From: Lineus longissimus
Lineage: Eukaryota > Nemertea > Pilidiophora > Heteronemertea > Lineidae
Reading direction: 5' to 3'
Assembly: GCF_910592395.1 (NCBI RefSeq)
Contig: NC_088309.1
Span: forward strand, 5,272,501 to 5,336,500
DNA: 64,000 bases
Shown: one piece after another, positions 11,114 through 22,405 of the stretch
How the letters are laid out: every line of letters begins with the position of its first letter
Numbering within the stretch: position 1 is the first letter of the stretch
The notes under the pieces: model-generated
Databases searched by the model: none
Told to the model about the DNA's origin: nothing
The model's input: the letters and a program-made list of their open reading frames with translations, nothing else
Made by a program: the position numbers and the translations under genes

Positions 11114-14100
11114 ATGGCGACAATAAGATGGGGAATACTAAGTGCTGGCAAAATTTGCCATGACTTTGTCAAATCATTTTCTGAATATGCTGCAAATAAA
11201 CAAAATAATAAGGTAGGTATTAAATGCACTAAAACTAAAAGCATTTGGCACTCATCTCACGCCCATGTCTGAGTAGCCTAAATGGGTCAATAGGCCATGG
11301 GACGAGTGGCAAAAATGTGTCTGGAAAAAGGATTCCGTTTGACAAATTAGCGTGCAAATTGAAAACAGTCGTTTTTGGGTAATATGGGGGTGCTGATTTC
11401 AAAAATCAATTTTTCTCCCGCGTAAAGTTGCACATTAAGTCAGAAATGAGACCCTTAATAGGGCCTAATGGTCCCATTAAAGTAGGGGTCAAGCACCGTC
11501 AAAAAGTTGATGTCATCGAAACATATCAACATGGGTATCAAAATGAAGGTATATGGGGGTACTTTAACATTGCATAGTTTTTGGCCCCCTTAACGAACCG
11601 TGGGACCCCCCAGGGAGGGTCAAAAAGGGCAAAAGTGGTAACTTTGACCCTGTCCCACGATCTTCATAGGGACTATAAATGGATAAAATATGTTTTATTT
11701 GACAGTAATCGTATAGACCTTCAAAATGATACCCATGACAACACTCTCGGGGTAAGGGTTGCCAAGATAGCAATTTTGACCCCTTTTTAGGCTCCAAATT
11801 TAAGATCTCGAAAACCTTTTGCCCAAGGGTGTCGTCATGGGTATCTATGAAAAGGTCTATGTGAGTACTGTCGAATAAAACATTTTTTATCCACATGCGG
11901 TGCCCATGAAGCTCATGGGAGGCGGTCAAAGTTACCACTTTTGCCCTTTTTGACCCACCCTGGGGGGTCCCACGGTTCATTAAGGGGGCCAAAAACTATG
12001 CAATGTTAAAGTACCCCCATAGACCTTCATTTTGATACCCATGTTGACATGTTTCGATGACATCAACTTTTTGACCCCTACTTTGGGACCATTTGGCCCT
12101 ATTAAGGGTCTCATTTCTGACTTAATGTGCAACTTTACACGGGAGAAAAATTGATTTTTGAAATCAGCACCCCCATATTAATTACCCAAAAATGACTGTT
12201 TTCAATTTGCCCGCTAATTTGTCAAACGGAACTTCACATTTTTCATACTCCTCCCATGGCCAACAATGGGTGTAGGCCTAGGCCTACCAGGAAATGGCAT
12301 TTCAATTTTGGCAACTGAAAAAAGGAATTGTTATCAAGGGCATCACACATTGAAAAAGGCAGATGTGTCTGAAGTCTTACAATAATCACTATTGGGCTTG
12401 TCACTCCTTTCTCGTTCTTGTAGTAGACAGCCAGTCGCAAGTGAAAGAAAAAGTTATCTGTGTCCCAGCTCACAATCCAGGCCTTAATTCTTCTTTATCT
12501 CATTTCTTGTTTCCACAATATTTACTTTTTGTTTCATTTCAGATTGTTGCAGTTGCTGCCCGTGACATCGAACGTGCCAGGGAGTTTGCAACAAAGCATA
12601 AAATTGACAAAGTCTATGGAAGTTATGAAGAACTGGCAAAAGACCCCGAAATAGGTATTGCTACCAGATTTGTGTGGCTGTTTGGTCTTTGTGTCCTTAG
12701 GCAAGACTCTCAACCCTAAATCTCTTTGTCCTTCAAATGAGACGTAAAACCAGGGCAAGCAAAAGACCCTAGCAAGTGAGAAATATGAGAAGCTTGCGAT
12801 GGTCCTCGCCTCTAACCAAACACAGTCCAGGCCAATAAAAAAACAATTGGGTCTGACCGTAAGTGGCACATAAAAACCCTCATCTCACCTTGGAGGAGGA
12901 ACACATCCCTAGAGAATAACATAAGTGCAGAGTGAATGTTGTACATGTAGAATAAAAAGAATCAACAAATGTTGAAGATTGAATACAGAGGTAAGACTGA
13001 GCTTCTCATTTCAGCCAAGGAGAAGACATAGTGCTTACCCAATAAAAAATTTGCATGAAAACATTTATTCTCTTTCAGATGTCATCTACATGGGTAATAT
13101 GCACACACACCATCTCCAAGAGGGAAAAATGTGTCTTGACAATGGAAAGCATTTGTTGGTTGAAAAACCATTGACCATGAATTATAAGGATTCAAAAGAA
13201 CTGATAGACTATGCCAAGTCTAAGAAGTTATTTCTGATGGAGGTATGGACCGTCTTCCCCATAGCAACATCAGTTGGCAGAATGACACACAAATATGCAC
13301 AATTCCTTCCAGTTTTGTCTTTTTTGTCTGGTTTAGTGACTTCTTTCTTTGTAATTTACTGCAACGTTTCGCATAGTTTTCCCTTTGCTTCCTTCTGGTT
13401 TCCCTCAATTTCCTTGGTTAGACTGTGTTACATTTGCAGAGACAATCCAGAACTGCTGTTGATAATTGAAAAGCCTACTGAAAACTCTGATTTAGCCTGT
13501 ATAGGCATGGTGTTTTTCAAATGCAAACTTCCATTTTCTTCTACAGGCTGTGTGGACCCGTTTTTTCCCGGCAATGGCATTCATTAAAGACACAATCTCT
13601 GTCGGAAAGATTGGTGAACCTATGTACCTTGCTACTTCATTTGCTCTATCATTCACATCGGATACAGATAGCTATACCAATGTGGGCTCCGGTGTTCATT
13701 ATGGCTTGGGTGTATATCCCCTTCAAGCTGCTCTTGCTATATTTGATGGAAAGCCAGAGAAAGTAAACACAACAGCCGTAAAGAATAAACATGGTAAGTA
13801 CTTTTATTGGAAATTCATTAAATGTCTCAATATATGGAGATGTGAACTTGATGGTAAGGCAAAAAGAGTCGGCTGGACAATGTACAGTAGCACATACTGG
13901 CCCCAGAAGTCGCTGTAAAAAGGTTATTTCATGCTGGCTTTGAACAAAAAATGGTGAAAAGTGGTGTTCTGCCTCCCCCAGAGAGCCCCATCCCCACTGG
14001 CTTTTCTGATGGATATCGTCAAGTCTGTATAAAGTCAAAGACATTTAGTATCGCATATGTCTTTATAAATTCATGTACTTGATAACATTGGTAATTGACA

Positions 14101-15187
14101 AAAAGGGATCACTCATTGTTGTTACATTGTATTCATTTTTGCCTCATCTTCCATTGAACGTTTCTTTCCAAGGGGTTGTTATTACGGTGACCTATACTCT
14201 GACGTTCAAAAATGGTGGTGTAGCACAATTGATGTCAAGTTTGCGATACAACTCAACCAACAGGCTCTTGCTGGAGGGGACAAAAGGAACAATTGAGGTA
14301 AGCTAGGGTGACGTATGATTTAAGGTTGTAAATCTGTAGTTGCTGTTGTCCTTAGTCATGGGTTGGTCTCCACCCTTTTAAAATGGGAAATTGATTATGC
14401 TTTTGAATTGCATATTTCCATCAAATTTGACCTTTGAAGTATTGAAGCTTTTCCGTAATTGAGTCCAGGGTCTGTTAATCCTGACGATGTTTTAAAAAGC
14501 TTTTAGAGAGATTTTCTTCAGGAGTCAATTTAGTTAGGGCAATGAATCCAATATGTGAGATCACACATTTCATTCACTGCAACGCTCTCACTATCTTTTG
14601 CACACAGATTCCTGACTACATGTGGACTCCAACTGAAGTCATAGTCAATGGAGAAAAGCATGAATTCCCTCTTCCAGAGTTCGACCAGGCTGACTACAAT
14701 TACCCCAAGAGTGTTGGTCTATTCCAAGAAGTGCCGCCAGTAGCACACTGCATCAGGCAAGGTAGGTACAACTCACTCAGACTGTTTGCTCAAATGATGA
14801 CCACTGTTTTTCGCTGGAGCTATGAACGGAATCCAGCTGGAGTTTTTTCTCCATCAAAATGCAGTCAAGCAGAATCAAGAAACTGACATTAATGTAGCTT
14901 ATGTGCAAATGCTATCCAGCCATACTTCCCCGTTCATTCGAGCATGACAGAGAAACACTGCTTCTATGTAAAAAAAACATGGTCATCAATGATGATTAGG
15001 TTTAGAGACAAAAGAAAATCTCCTCAAGACCTGTAAATTGAGAATACATGTAGTCTTTCAAGCATTTTTCAGTATACTCAAAAGTCATGCCTGTGATCAA
15101 TTTGTATTTTCAGGTCTCTTGGAATGTCCTCAAATGCCACACGAGGACACTCTCACTATAGCCCAGATAATTGACCAAGTGCTTTAG
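11114..15187 (+). CDS. DHDH: Trans-1,2-dihydrobenzene-1,2-diol dehydrogenase-like, copy 1
   Basis: This is a GFO/IDH/MocA-family NADP-dependent oxidoreductase resembling dimeric dihydrodiol dehydrogenase (also D-xylose dehydrogenase activity in vertebrates); the true substrate here is unknown. Seven exons: 11,114-11,212; 12,543-12,654; 13,079-13,242; 13,547-13,793; 14,173-14,297; 14,608-14,761; 15,114-15,187 (TAG). They join in frame to 324 residues, close to the family's ~334. Seen in order: the Rossmann start [46 protein letters not shown]; the catalytic EKP motif (LLVEKPL); [17 protein letters not shown] with the likely catalytic Tyr; and LLLEGTKG. An acidic residue usual three positions before that Tyr's Gly-x-Tyr (LLDIGIY in vertebrates) is Gly here. 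Intron 1 is enlarged by a ~970-bp palindromic element. A poly(A) signal AATAAA is at 15,601-15,606. Paired with the copy at 18,979. Confidence 0.93.
11293..12258. mobile_element. Palindromic foldback/MITE element in intron 1 of DHDH copy 1
   Basis: Two arms of about 460 bases, 11,293-11,758 and 11,825-12,258, are inverted copies of each other around a short centre. Outer ends read GGCCATGGGACGAGT on the left and, reversed, GGCCATGGGAGGAGT on the right. The duplicate locus at 19,137-19,160 lacks it, so the empty site is known: GGGTCAATGGGTGTAG. In the filled copy CAAT occurs on both sides of the insertion, consistent with a 4-base target duplication plus an extra A or two. There is no transposase reading frame: the two open frames inside (11,581-11,790 plus and 11,564-11,992 minus) are mirror images of the arms and start with nearly the same residues. 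Non-autonomous; family not recognised. Confidence 0.88.
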
Positions 15188-15940
15188 AGGACGAAAAGTT
15201 GAGCTGAATGTATCTCCAGATACATGTATATCATACTCACTATTTCTCCTGGACATGATTGATGCTTGGCTTTATGTAAGCTTACATGTGCATATCATAC
15301 AAAAATTCATGTAACCATAACCTACATTTTGCATCTACATGTACATTGGGTGTAAAAGATGTAAAGTAATGGCCTGCTTGTTTAATATATTGAAAATATA
15401 ACCTTATTCATGAGGTTGGTTCGGATACTCACATTTTAACTGCTACTTCCTTTCCAAATGACATAAGGCATTCCATGACCTGCTGTATCAGTGTATGGAA
15501 TTATTTTTTTGGTACAAATACCGGTATGGTGCAAACATTTTTTGGTGCTTGGGCAATGATTATTTTCGCTGAATATTCACGAGCTACATGTAATGTACAA
15601 AATAAACTACAGGTAGTTTAATTCATGCATTTTTTGTTGTTTTCTGTGTATCAAGATTGTTGGGTTCAATATCAGGACAGTGTCACAACCAGCTTTCCCA
15701 ACATACATGTAGGGCTGGTAGTACCAGGGTTATATCGAGGACGAGGTATGTCAAAAATTGCTCCAAATGGCCTGTAAACATCCTCTGGCACTCATCAAGC
15801 CCCCATCCTCCCTTCTCGTGGTGGGGATGTTCTGCTACTGTAATTGTGGTTGTGCAAAAGGTGAGACACTGGCGCCTCAAAACCTGATAACCTCATCAGC
15901 CAAAAAGGCCTACACCACGCTGGGCCGGTTCAGCTGGTAT
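15188..15940. other. 3' flank of DHDH copy 1
   Basis: This is 3'UTR and downstream sequence, nearly identical to 21,981-22,773 after copy 2. It carries AATAAA at 15,601-15,606. Open frames at 15,657-16,006 on both strands have no recognisable protein and recur in the duplicate only because the DNA is duplicated. Confidence 0.7.
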
Positions 15941-16347
15941 ACGGTAAAAAAAGCAACGGAAAAAAAGACAACGGAAAAAAAGCCCGGTAAAAAAGACAAC
16001 AGGTAAAAAAGGCAACGGTAAAAAGGCAACGGAAAAAAAGACAACAGGTAAAAAAGCAACGGAAAAAAACCCCGAAAAACCATACTTTACCTAAATTTGG
16101 TTACGCTATGAGCGAAATATCTGGCCGGAAATATCTATGGTGATACCACTTGAATGATTTAAGCCCGTTACCCGCTGTCTTTTTTACCTAGATGGTTGCC
16201 TTTTTTCCGTTGCTTTTTTACCCGTTGTCTTTTTTACCTAGATTGTTGCTTTTTTTTCCGTTGCTTTTTTTACCTGTTGTCTTTTTTTCTGTTGTCTTTT
16301 TTACCATCGTCTTTTTTACCGGGCTTTTTTTCCGTTGCTTTTTTTAC
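15941..16347. mobile_element. TIR element built of inverted A-rich minisatellite arms (MULE-like MITE)
   Basis: The left arm (15,941-16,078) is a string of GGTAAAAAAAGCAACGG / AAAAAAGACAACGG units. The right arm (16,165-16,347) is the same string inverted (CCGTTGCTTTTTTTACC). A unique core of about 85 bases lies between. The unoccupied site exists at about 10,585-10,600, reading GGCCGGTTCAGCTAGGCC. Here CGGTTCAGCT stands on both sides of the element, giving a 9-10 base target-site duplication. That size fits Mutator-like elements and, less well, hAT (8 bases). No coding capacity. Confidence 0.8.
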
Positions 16348-16768
16348 CTAGATTCGGTTCAGCTAGGCCATTTATTTGGTCTCGTTCGGTGGCACTCAAA
16401 GCTGCACACGCGGCATAACCCGGCGAACTTACTTGAAAAAGTGCCAAAACAAGTATCCGACAAACAAATTATAACATTTTCGAATAAACTGTGTGTTGGC
16501 ATACTGTGTGTAGATCTATTATTTTCCACATCGATTCTTTTGCCTATCTATTATCGGACACAAGTTTTCACAATCAACTCACACCTACCCTAAGCAAATA
16601 CGGTCGATGGTAAGACACAGCTGATGATTCAATTCCTAGTCATCAGCTGTATTATTTGTAAATTAGTGCGTAATTTCTTTAAATCAAACAAGTTATTCTT
16701 ATTTCGGTGTGTTTTGATTTTGCAGCTGAAATGCAAAAACACGTGCTTCCGGCTTCCGGTTGAACTGA
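16348..16768. repeat. Duplicated copy of the HEATR1/DHDH promoter
   Basis: Homologous to 10,595-11,005. It keeps the CAGCTGATGA inverted repeat (16,617-16,650) and the CACGTG plus tandem ETS block (16,740-16,762). Homology stops at about 16,768, just after the ETS block, where the inserted DNA begins. No HEATR1 coding exon follows it, so on the minus strand this promoter would fire toward DHDH copy 1's 3' flank. Confidence 0.8.
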
Positions 16769-18917
16769 GTGATGGCTTACTAGACTTTGCGCAACGAAAC
16801 GAAACGAGCGAAATGGGGGAGCGACCATTATGTTTTACCCCGGTACTCTAGCCTGAAAATTTGTTCGGACCTCGATCGAAGAAGGTACGACAAACAATTA
16901 ATTAATCAAACCCTTATGAGGTTCATTCATTTGAAGTAGAGAGGGTAACGTACATTGTACATGTATACACAAATCAAACACACACGCAGCGCTTGCATGC
17001 ATTGCAGAGAACGACTTTTGAGTGATGACACACACCCACCCAGGCAGCTGAAACACATGTCGTGTTGGACATGCCTACCGATTTTTACTAAATAAAAGCA
17101 TAACTTCATCACACTTTTCGGGGTTGAAAATGTACTCACGTAAATTACCAAAATTACATGCCAAATTCACACATGACCTATTATTTCTCAAAGCTTGGAA
17201 GCTCAAATGTCTGAATGTAATGTATGCGCGTAATGTATACTCTCAGCAAGCGAACAGTTGTGATCGTCCGTTTTTGATACGAATCGTTTCCTGTATGGCT
17301 GTTACTGCAAGCCGTTGTCTGAATATGGTGTGAACCTGTTTACCGTTCAATGCTGCTCCCTGTGACGCTGTACCCGCAAATGTTCAATGAAAAAATGCTG
17401 ATAATGACTTACACGGCTTGTTCGCATCGTAAACATAGTGGTACCCGGGTTAACTGTCATTGCGTTTGGCCTAATTTTACAACGATTACTCCCCATGTAA
17501 CCACGATCTCGGATGGACAGGCTGTGTACTATGAATAGGAAAAGTCACCTAGGGACCGTTGCGTAGAATACTTTTTTGGCGAAATATTGCGCAAAGTCCA
17601 GTAAGCCGAACTGATAACCACGACACCGTTACGGAACACATTACGAGGCTGCTTTCAAGTGTGATTGATGCCCGGATGCGAAATTTTTTTCTGCAGGATA
17701 CTTCTGGCATAGTGTACATCTGACAGCCAATCAGAATTCAAGGCAAGCACGTGTCTTTGTTGACATCATCTTTCCACATGGCGCAATAATGTCAACAATG
17801 CCACGTGTTCTGATAATCTTGGAAAGAACAAGTTAGCAAATGGTTAGAGGAGTATATTAGCTAAAATATATTTATTTGCAGTATCTTAACATGTATTTTC
17901 ATTGTCGAGTGGACTGTATTTATTGGACTTGTCTGTTAAAGGCGCACTGTGCTCGACAAAATAGCCGAGGTTGAATGTTTATCTGTCAACCGTGTAACTA
18001 GTTCTGCTGTATATGCATAGGTGACGCCACCATTCAATTTATTTTGTTTGCTTGTCAAAATGTGTTTTATACAATGGCCCTTCAACAATGTTCAAACTAC
18101 CAAAATCAACAGCAGACATCGGATACACTGTCCCTTTAATAATTATCAACATTGACAGTGTCACTGCCCCTTAAAATTTCACAAATCAATGCATGCACTG
18201 CAATGTAGCAATCAGATCAGCTGATGCCTCTTTTGTACGCATAATATCATCAGTTTTACAATGAATCTGTGCAATTCATTCCTAAACACTACGATACAAA
18301 CCTTGAGTTGAGCATAATTGGGGTCAGACAATGAACTATTGTCACATTCACAGTTGAAGTGGCACTCGGCATGCGACTCGGTATCGTCCATTGTATTTGC
18401 ATTATCATGCATAAATAAACAGTGTGACGTCAAAGATCGCGCCAATTGTGATTGGCTGTCAGATGTACACTGTGGCAGAAGTATCCTGCAGAAAAAAATT
18501 TCGCTGCCCGGATTGATGTACGTTACGGTATATGCCTCCTTCAAATATAAGTCGATGACGAACTGAATTCTGGTCTACGAAAATGTTTTAGGACAATCTC
18601 CTTGCAGCTCGAACCTAACCAACCATATGCGACTGCACATCGGAGTCCATTTTAAGCAATCACAAAAACTTACTTCGCGGCCAGTCTAGAGTATAAGTTT
18701 ATTTCAAACTACAAGGCGCTTGTGATTTACGGCGCGCTTACGGCGCATACAGCGCGCCATATAACGGGGATTCCCAAAGACCTTGTCACCAGGAGTACTT
18801 CATGCCCACAACAATGCACACTACTAATATGAAAAACTCTCACCTGCGGTTCAGGTAGCCACCCTGTAGCCAAGTTAGATTTTTCCGGAATCCGCGTTTT
18901 ATAACAGCCGAAGGATT
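16769..18917. mobile_element. ~2.15 kb insertion upstream of DHDH copy 2, with inner inverted repeat
   Basis: Relative to copy 1, about 60 bases (11,006-11,063) are replaced here by about 2,150 bases of unrelated sequence. Inside, 17,671-17,738 and 18,444-18,512 are inverted copies of each other (about 68 bases, roughly 90% matching; shared core TTTTTTTCTGCAGGATACTT) enclosing about 700 bases. No long reading frame and no transposase were seen. It may be one or two non-autonomous elements; exact ends and a target duplication could not be fixed. Confidence 0.6.
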
Positions 18918-18978
18918 GCGTGACTACTGAGTAATTCATTAAGATTTTGTGCTTTTCATTACTTCAGAAATCAGTGAA

Positions 18979-21900
18979 ATGGCGACAACAAGATGGGGAA
19001 TACTGGGTGCTGGCAAAATTTGCCATGACTTTGTTAAATCATTTTCAGAATATGCTGCAAATAAACAAAATAATAAGGTAGGTAATGCACTAAGCTAAAA
19101 GCATTTGGCACTCATCTCACGCCCATGTCTGAGTAGCCTAAATGGGTCAATGGGTGTAGGCCTACCAGGAAATGGCATTTCAATTTTGGCAACTGAAAAA
19201 AGGAATTGTTATCAAGGGCATCACACATTGAAAAAGTCAGATGTATCTGAAGTCTAACAATAATCACTATTGGGCTTGTCACTCCTTTCTCGTTCTTGTA
19301 GTAGACAGCCAGTCGCAAGTGAAAGAAAAAGTTATCTGTGTCCCAGCTCACAATCCAGGCCTTATATTCTTATTTATCTCATTTCTTGTTTCCACAATAT
19401 TTAATTTTTGTTTCATTTCAGATTGTTGCAGTTGCTGCCCGTGACATCGAACGTGCCAGGGAGTTTGCAACAAAGCATAAAATTGACAAAGTCTATGGAA
19501 GTTATGAAGACCTGGCAAAAGACCCCGAAATAGGTATTGCTACCAGATTTGTGTGGCTGTTTGGTCTTTGTGTCCTTGAGCAAGACTCTCAACATGAGTA
19601 GCTTGCGATGGACCTCGCCTCTAACCAAACACAGAGTCCAGGCCAATAAAAACAATTGGGGTCTGACCGTCAGTGGCACATAAAAACCCTCATCTCACCT
19701 TGGAGGAGGAACACATCCTGGAGAATAACATCATAAGTGCAGAGTGAATGTTGTACATGTAGAATAAAAAGAATCAACAAATATTAAGATAATATACAGA
19801 GGTAAGAATGAGCTTCTCATTTCAGCAAAGCAGAAGACATAGTGCTTACCCAATAAAAAAATTGCATAAAAGCATTTATTCTCTTTCAGATGTCATCTAC
19901 ATGGGTAATATGCACACACACCATCTCCAAGAGGGAAAAATGTGTCTTGACAATGGAAAGCATTTGTTGGTTGAAAAACCATTGACCATGAATTATAAGG
20001 ATTCAAAAGAATTGATAGACTATGCCAAGTCTAAGAAGTTATTTCTGATGGAGGTATGGACTGTCTTCCCCATTGCAACATCAGTTGGCAGAATGACACA
20101 CAAATATGCGCAATTCCTTCCTGTTTTGACTTTTTTGTCTGGTTTAGTGACTTCTTTCTTTGTAATTTACTGCAACGTTTCGCATAGTTTTCCCTTTGCT
20201 TCCTTCTGGTTTCCCTCAATTTCCTTGGTAAGACTGTGTTACATTTGCAGAGGCAATCCAGAACTGCTGTCGATAATTGAAAAGCCTACTGAAAACTGTG
20301 AAACTCTGGTTTAGCCTGTATAGGCATGGTGTTTTCCAAATGCAAACTTCCATTTTCTTCTACAGGCTCTGTGGACTCGTTTTTTCCCGGCAATGGCATT
20401 CATTAAAGACACAATCTCCGTCGGAAAGATTGGTGAACCTATGTACCTCGCTGCTTCATTTGCTCTATTAGTCGGATCGGATAGAGATATCCATGACAAT
20501 GTCGGCTACGGTGCTCATTATTTTTTGGGTGTATATCCCCTTCAAGCTGCTCTTGCTATATTTGATGGAAAGCCAGAGAAAGTAAACACAACAGCCGTAA
20601 AGAATAAACATGGTAAGTACTTTTATTGGAAATTCATTAAATGTCTCAACATATGGAGATGTGAACTTGATGGTAAGGCAAAAAGAGTCGGCTGGACAAT
20701 GCACATTAGGGGGTATACATACTGGCCCCAGAAGTCGCCGTAAAAAGGTTATTTCATGCTGGCTTTGAACAAAAAATGGTGAAAAGTGGAGTTCTGCCTC
20801 CCCAAGAGAGCCCCATCCCCACTGGCTTTTCTGATGGATATCCTCAAGTCTATATAAAGTCAAAGACCTTTAGTATCGCATATGTATTTATTAATTCATG
20901 TACTTAATAACATTGGTAATTGGCAAAAAGGGATCACTCATTGTTGTTACATTGTATTCATTTTTGCCTCATCTTCTATTAAACGTTTCTTTCCAAGGGG
21001 TTGTTATTACGGTGACCTATACTCTGACGTTCAAAAATGGTGGTGTAGCACAATTGATGTCAAGTTTGGGACACAACTCAACCAACAGGCTCTTGCTGGA
21101 GGGGACAAAAGGAAAAATTGAGGTAAGCTAGGGTGACGTATGATATAAATCTGTAGTTGCTGTTGTCCTTAGTCATGGGTTGGTCTCCACCCTTTTAAAA
21201 TGGGAAATTGATTGTGCTTTTGAATTGCATTTGTCCATCAAATTTGACCTTTGAAGTATTGAAGCTTTTCCGTAATTGAGTACAGGGTTTGTTAAATCTG
21301 ACGATGTTTTAAAAAGCTTTTAGAGAGATTTTCTTCAGGAGTCAATCCAATATGCGAGATCTCACATTCCATTCACTACAAAGCTCTCACTATCTTTTGC
21401 ACACAGATTCCTCAGTACATGTGGACTCCAACTGAAGTCATAGTCAATGGAGAAAAGCATGAATTCCCTCTTCCAGAGTTCAACCAGGCTGACTACAATT
21501 ACTCCAGGAGTGTTGGTCTATTCCAAGAAGTGCCGCCAGTAGCACACTGTATCAGGCAAGGTAGGTACAACTCACTCAGACTGTTTGCTCAACTGATGAC
21601 CACTGTTTTTCGCTGGAGCTATGAACGGAATCCAGCTGGAGTTTTTTCTCCATCAAAATGCAGTCAAGCAGAATCAAGAAACTGACATGAATGTAGCTTA
21701 TGTGCAAATGCTATCCAGCCATACTTCCCCGTTCATTCGAGCATGACAGAGAAACACTGCTTCTATGTAAAAAAACATGGTCATCAATGATGATTAGGTT
21801 TAGAGACAAAAGAAAATCTCTTCAAGACCTGTAAATTGAGAATACATGTAGTCTTTCAAGCATTTTTCAGTATACTCAAAAGTCTGTGATCAATTTGTAT

Positions 21901-21980
21901 TTTCAGGTCTCTTGGAATGTCCTCAAATGCCACACGAGGACACTCTCACGATGGCCCAGATAAATGACCAAGTGCTTTAG
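18979..21980 (+). CDS. DHDH: Trans-1,2-dihydrobenzene-1,2-diol dehydrogenase-like, copy 2
   Basis: Tandem paralogue of the gene at 11,114, in the same orientation, with the same seven exons at identical lengths: 18,979-19,077; 19,422-19,533; 19,890-20,053; 20,366-20,612; 20,998-21,122; 21,407-21,560; 21,907-21,980. It encodes 324 residues with no frame damage, so it is probably functional. It keeps the Rossmann start as WGILGAGKI (classic glycine pattern, where copy 1 has Ser), the LLVEKPL motif and GVYPLQAAL. By my count about 24 residues differ from copy 1. Ten of them fall within about 24 codons of exon 4 (20,469-20,526), where [12 protein letters not shown] replaces [12 protein letters not shown]. 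The splice acceptor before the ATG survives, but the 5'UTR exon and promoter of copy 1 are displaced ~2.2 kb upstream by an insertion, so its expression may differ. AATAAA at 22,447-22,452. Confidence 0.92.
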
Positions 21981-22266
21981 AGGATGAAAAGTTGAGCTGA
22001 ATGTATCTCCAGATACATGTATATCATACTCACTATTTCTCCTGGACATGTTTGATGCTTGGCTTTATGTAAGCTTAAATGTGCATATCATACATAAATT
22101 CATGTAACCATAACCTACATTTTGCATCTACATTGGGTGTAAAAGATGTAAAGTAATGGCCTGCTTGTCCAATCAATTGATAACCTTATTCATGAGGTTG
22201 GTTCTGATACTCACATTTTAACTGCTACTTCCTTTCCTAATGACATAAGGCATTCCATGACCTGCT

Positions 22267-22405
22267 GTATGAGTGTACATGATTTTTTTGGTACAAATAC
22301 CGGTGTGGTGCAAACATATTTTGGTGCTTGAGCAATGATGAGTGTATGGAATGATTTTTTTGGTACAAATACCGGTGCAAACATATTTTGGTGCTTGAGC
22401 AATGA
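22267..22405. repeat. Short tandem duplication in 3' flank of copy 2
   Basis: A unit of about 65-70 bases containing GGTACAAATACCGGTG and TTTTGGTGCTTGAGCAATGA is present twice here but once at the matching place after copy 1 (about 15,495-15,562). It therefore arose after the large duplication. Confidence 0.8.

Noticed and set aside
11564-11992. 142-codon minus-strand open frame (and its plus-strand mirror at 11,581-11,790)
   Set aside because: Both lie in the arms of the palindromic element and encode the same start because the arms are inverted copies; no known domain.
12979-13587. 202-codon plus-strand frame spanning DHDH exon 3
   Set aside because: Only 13,079-13,242 is exon; the rest is intron read-through, as splice sites and the paralogue show.
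16348-16768. A second HEATR1 5' end
   Set aside because: Only the promoter segment was duplicated; no HEATR1 coding exon is present nearby.
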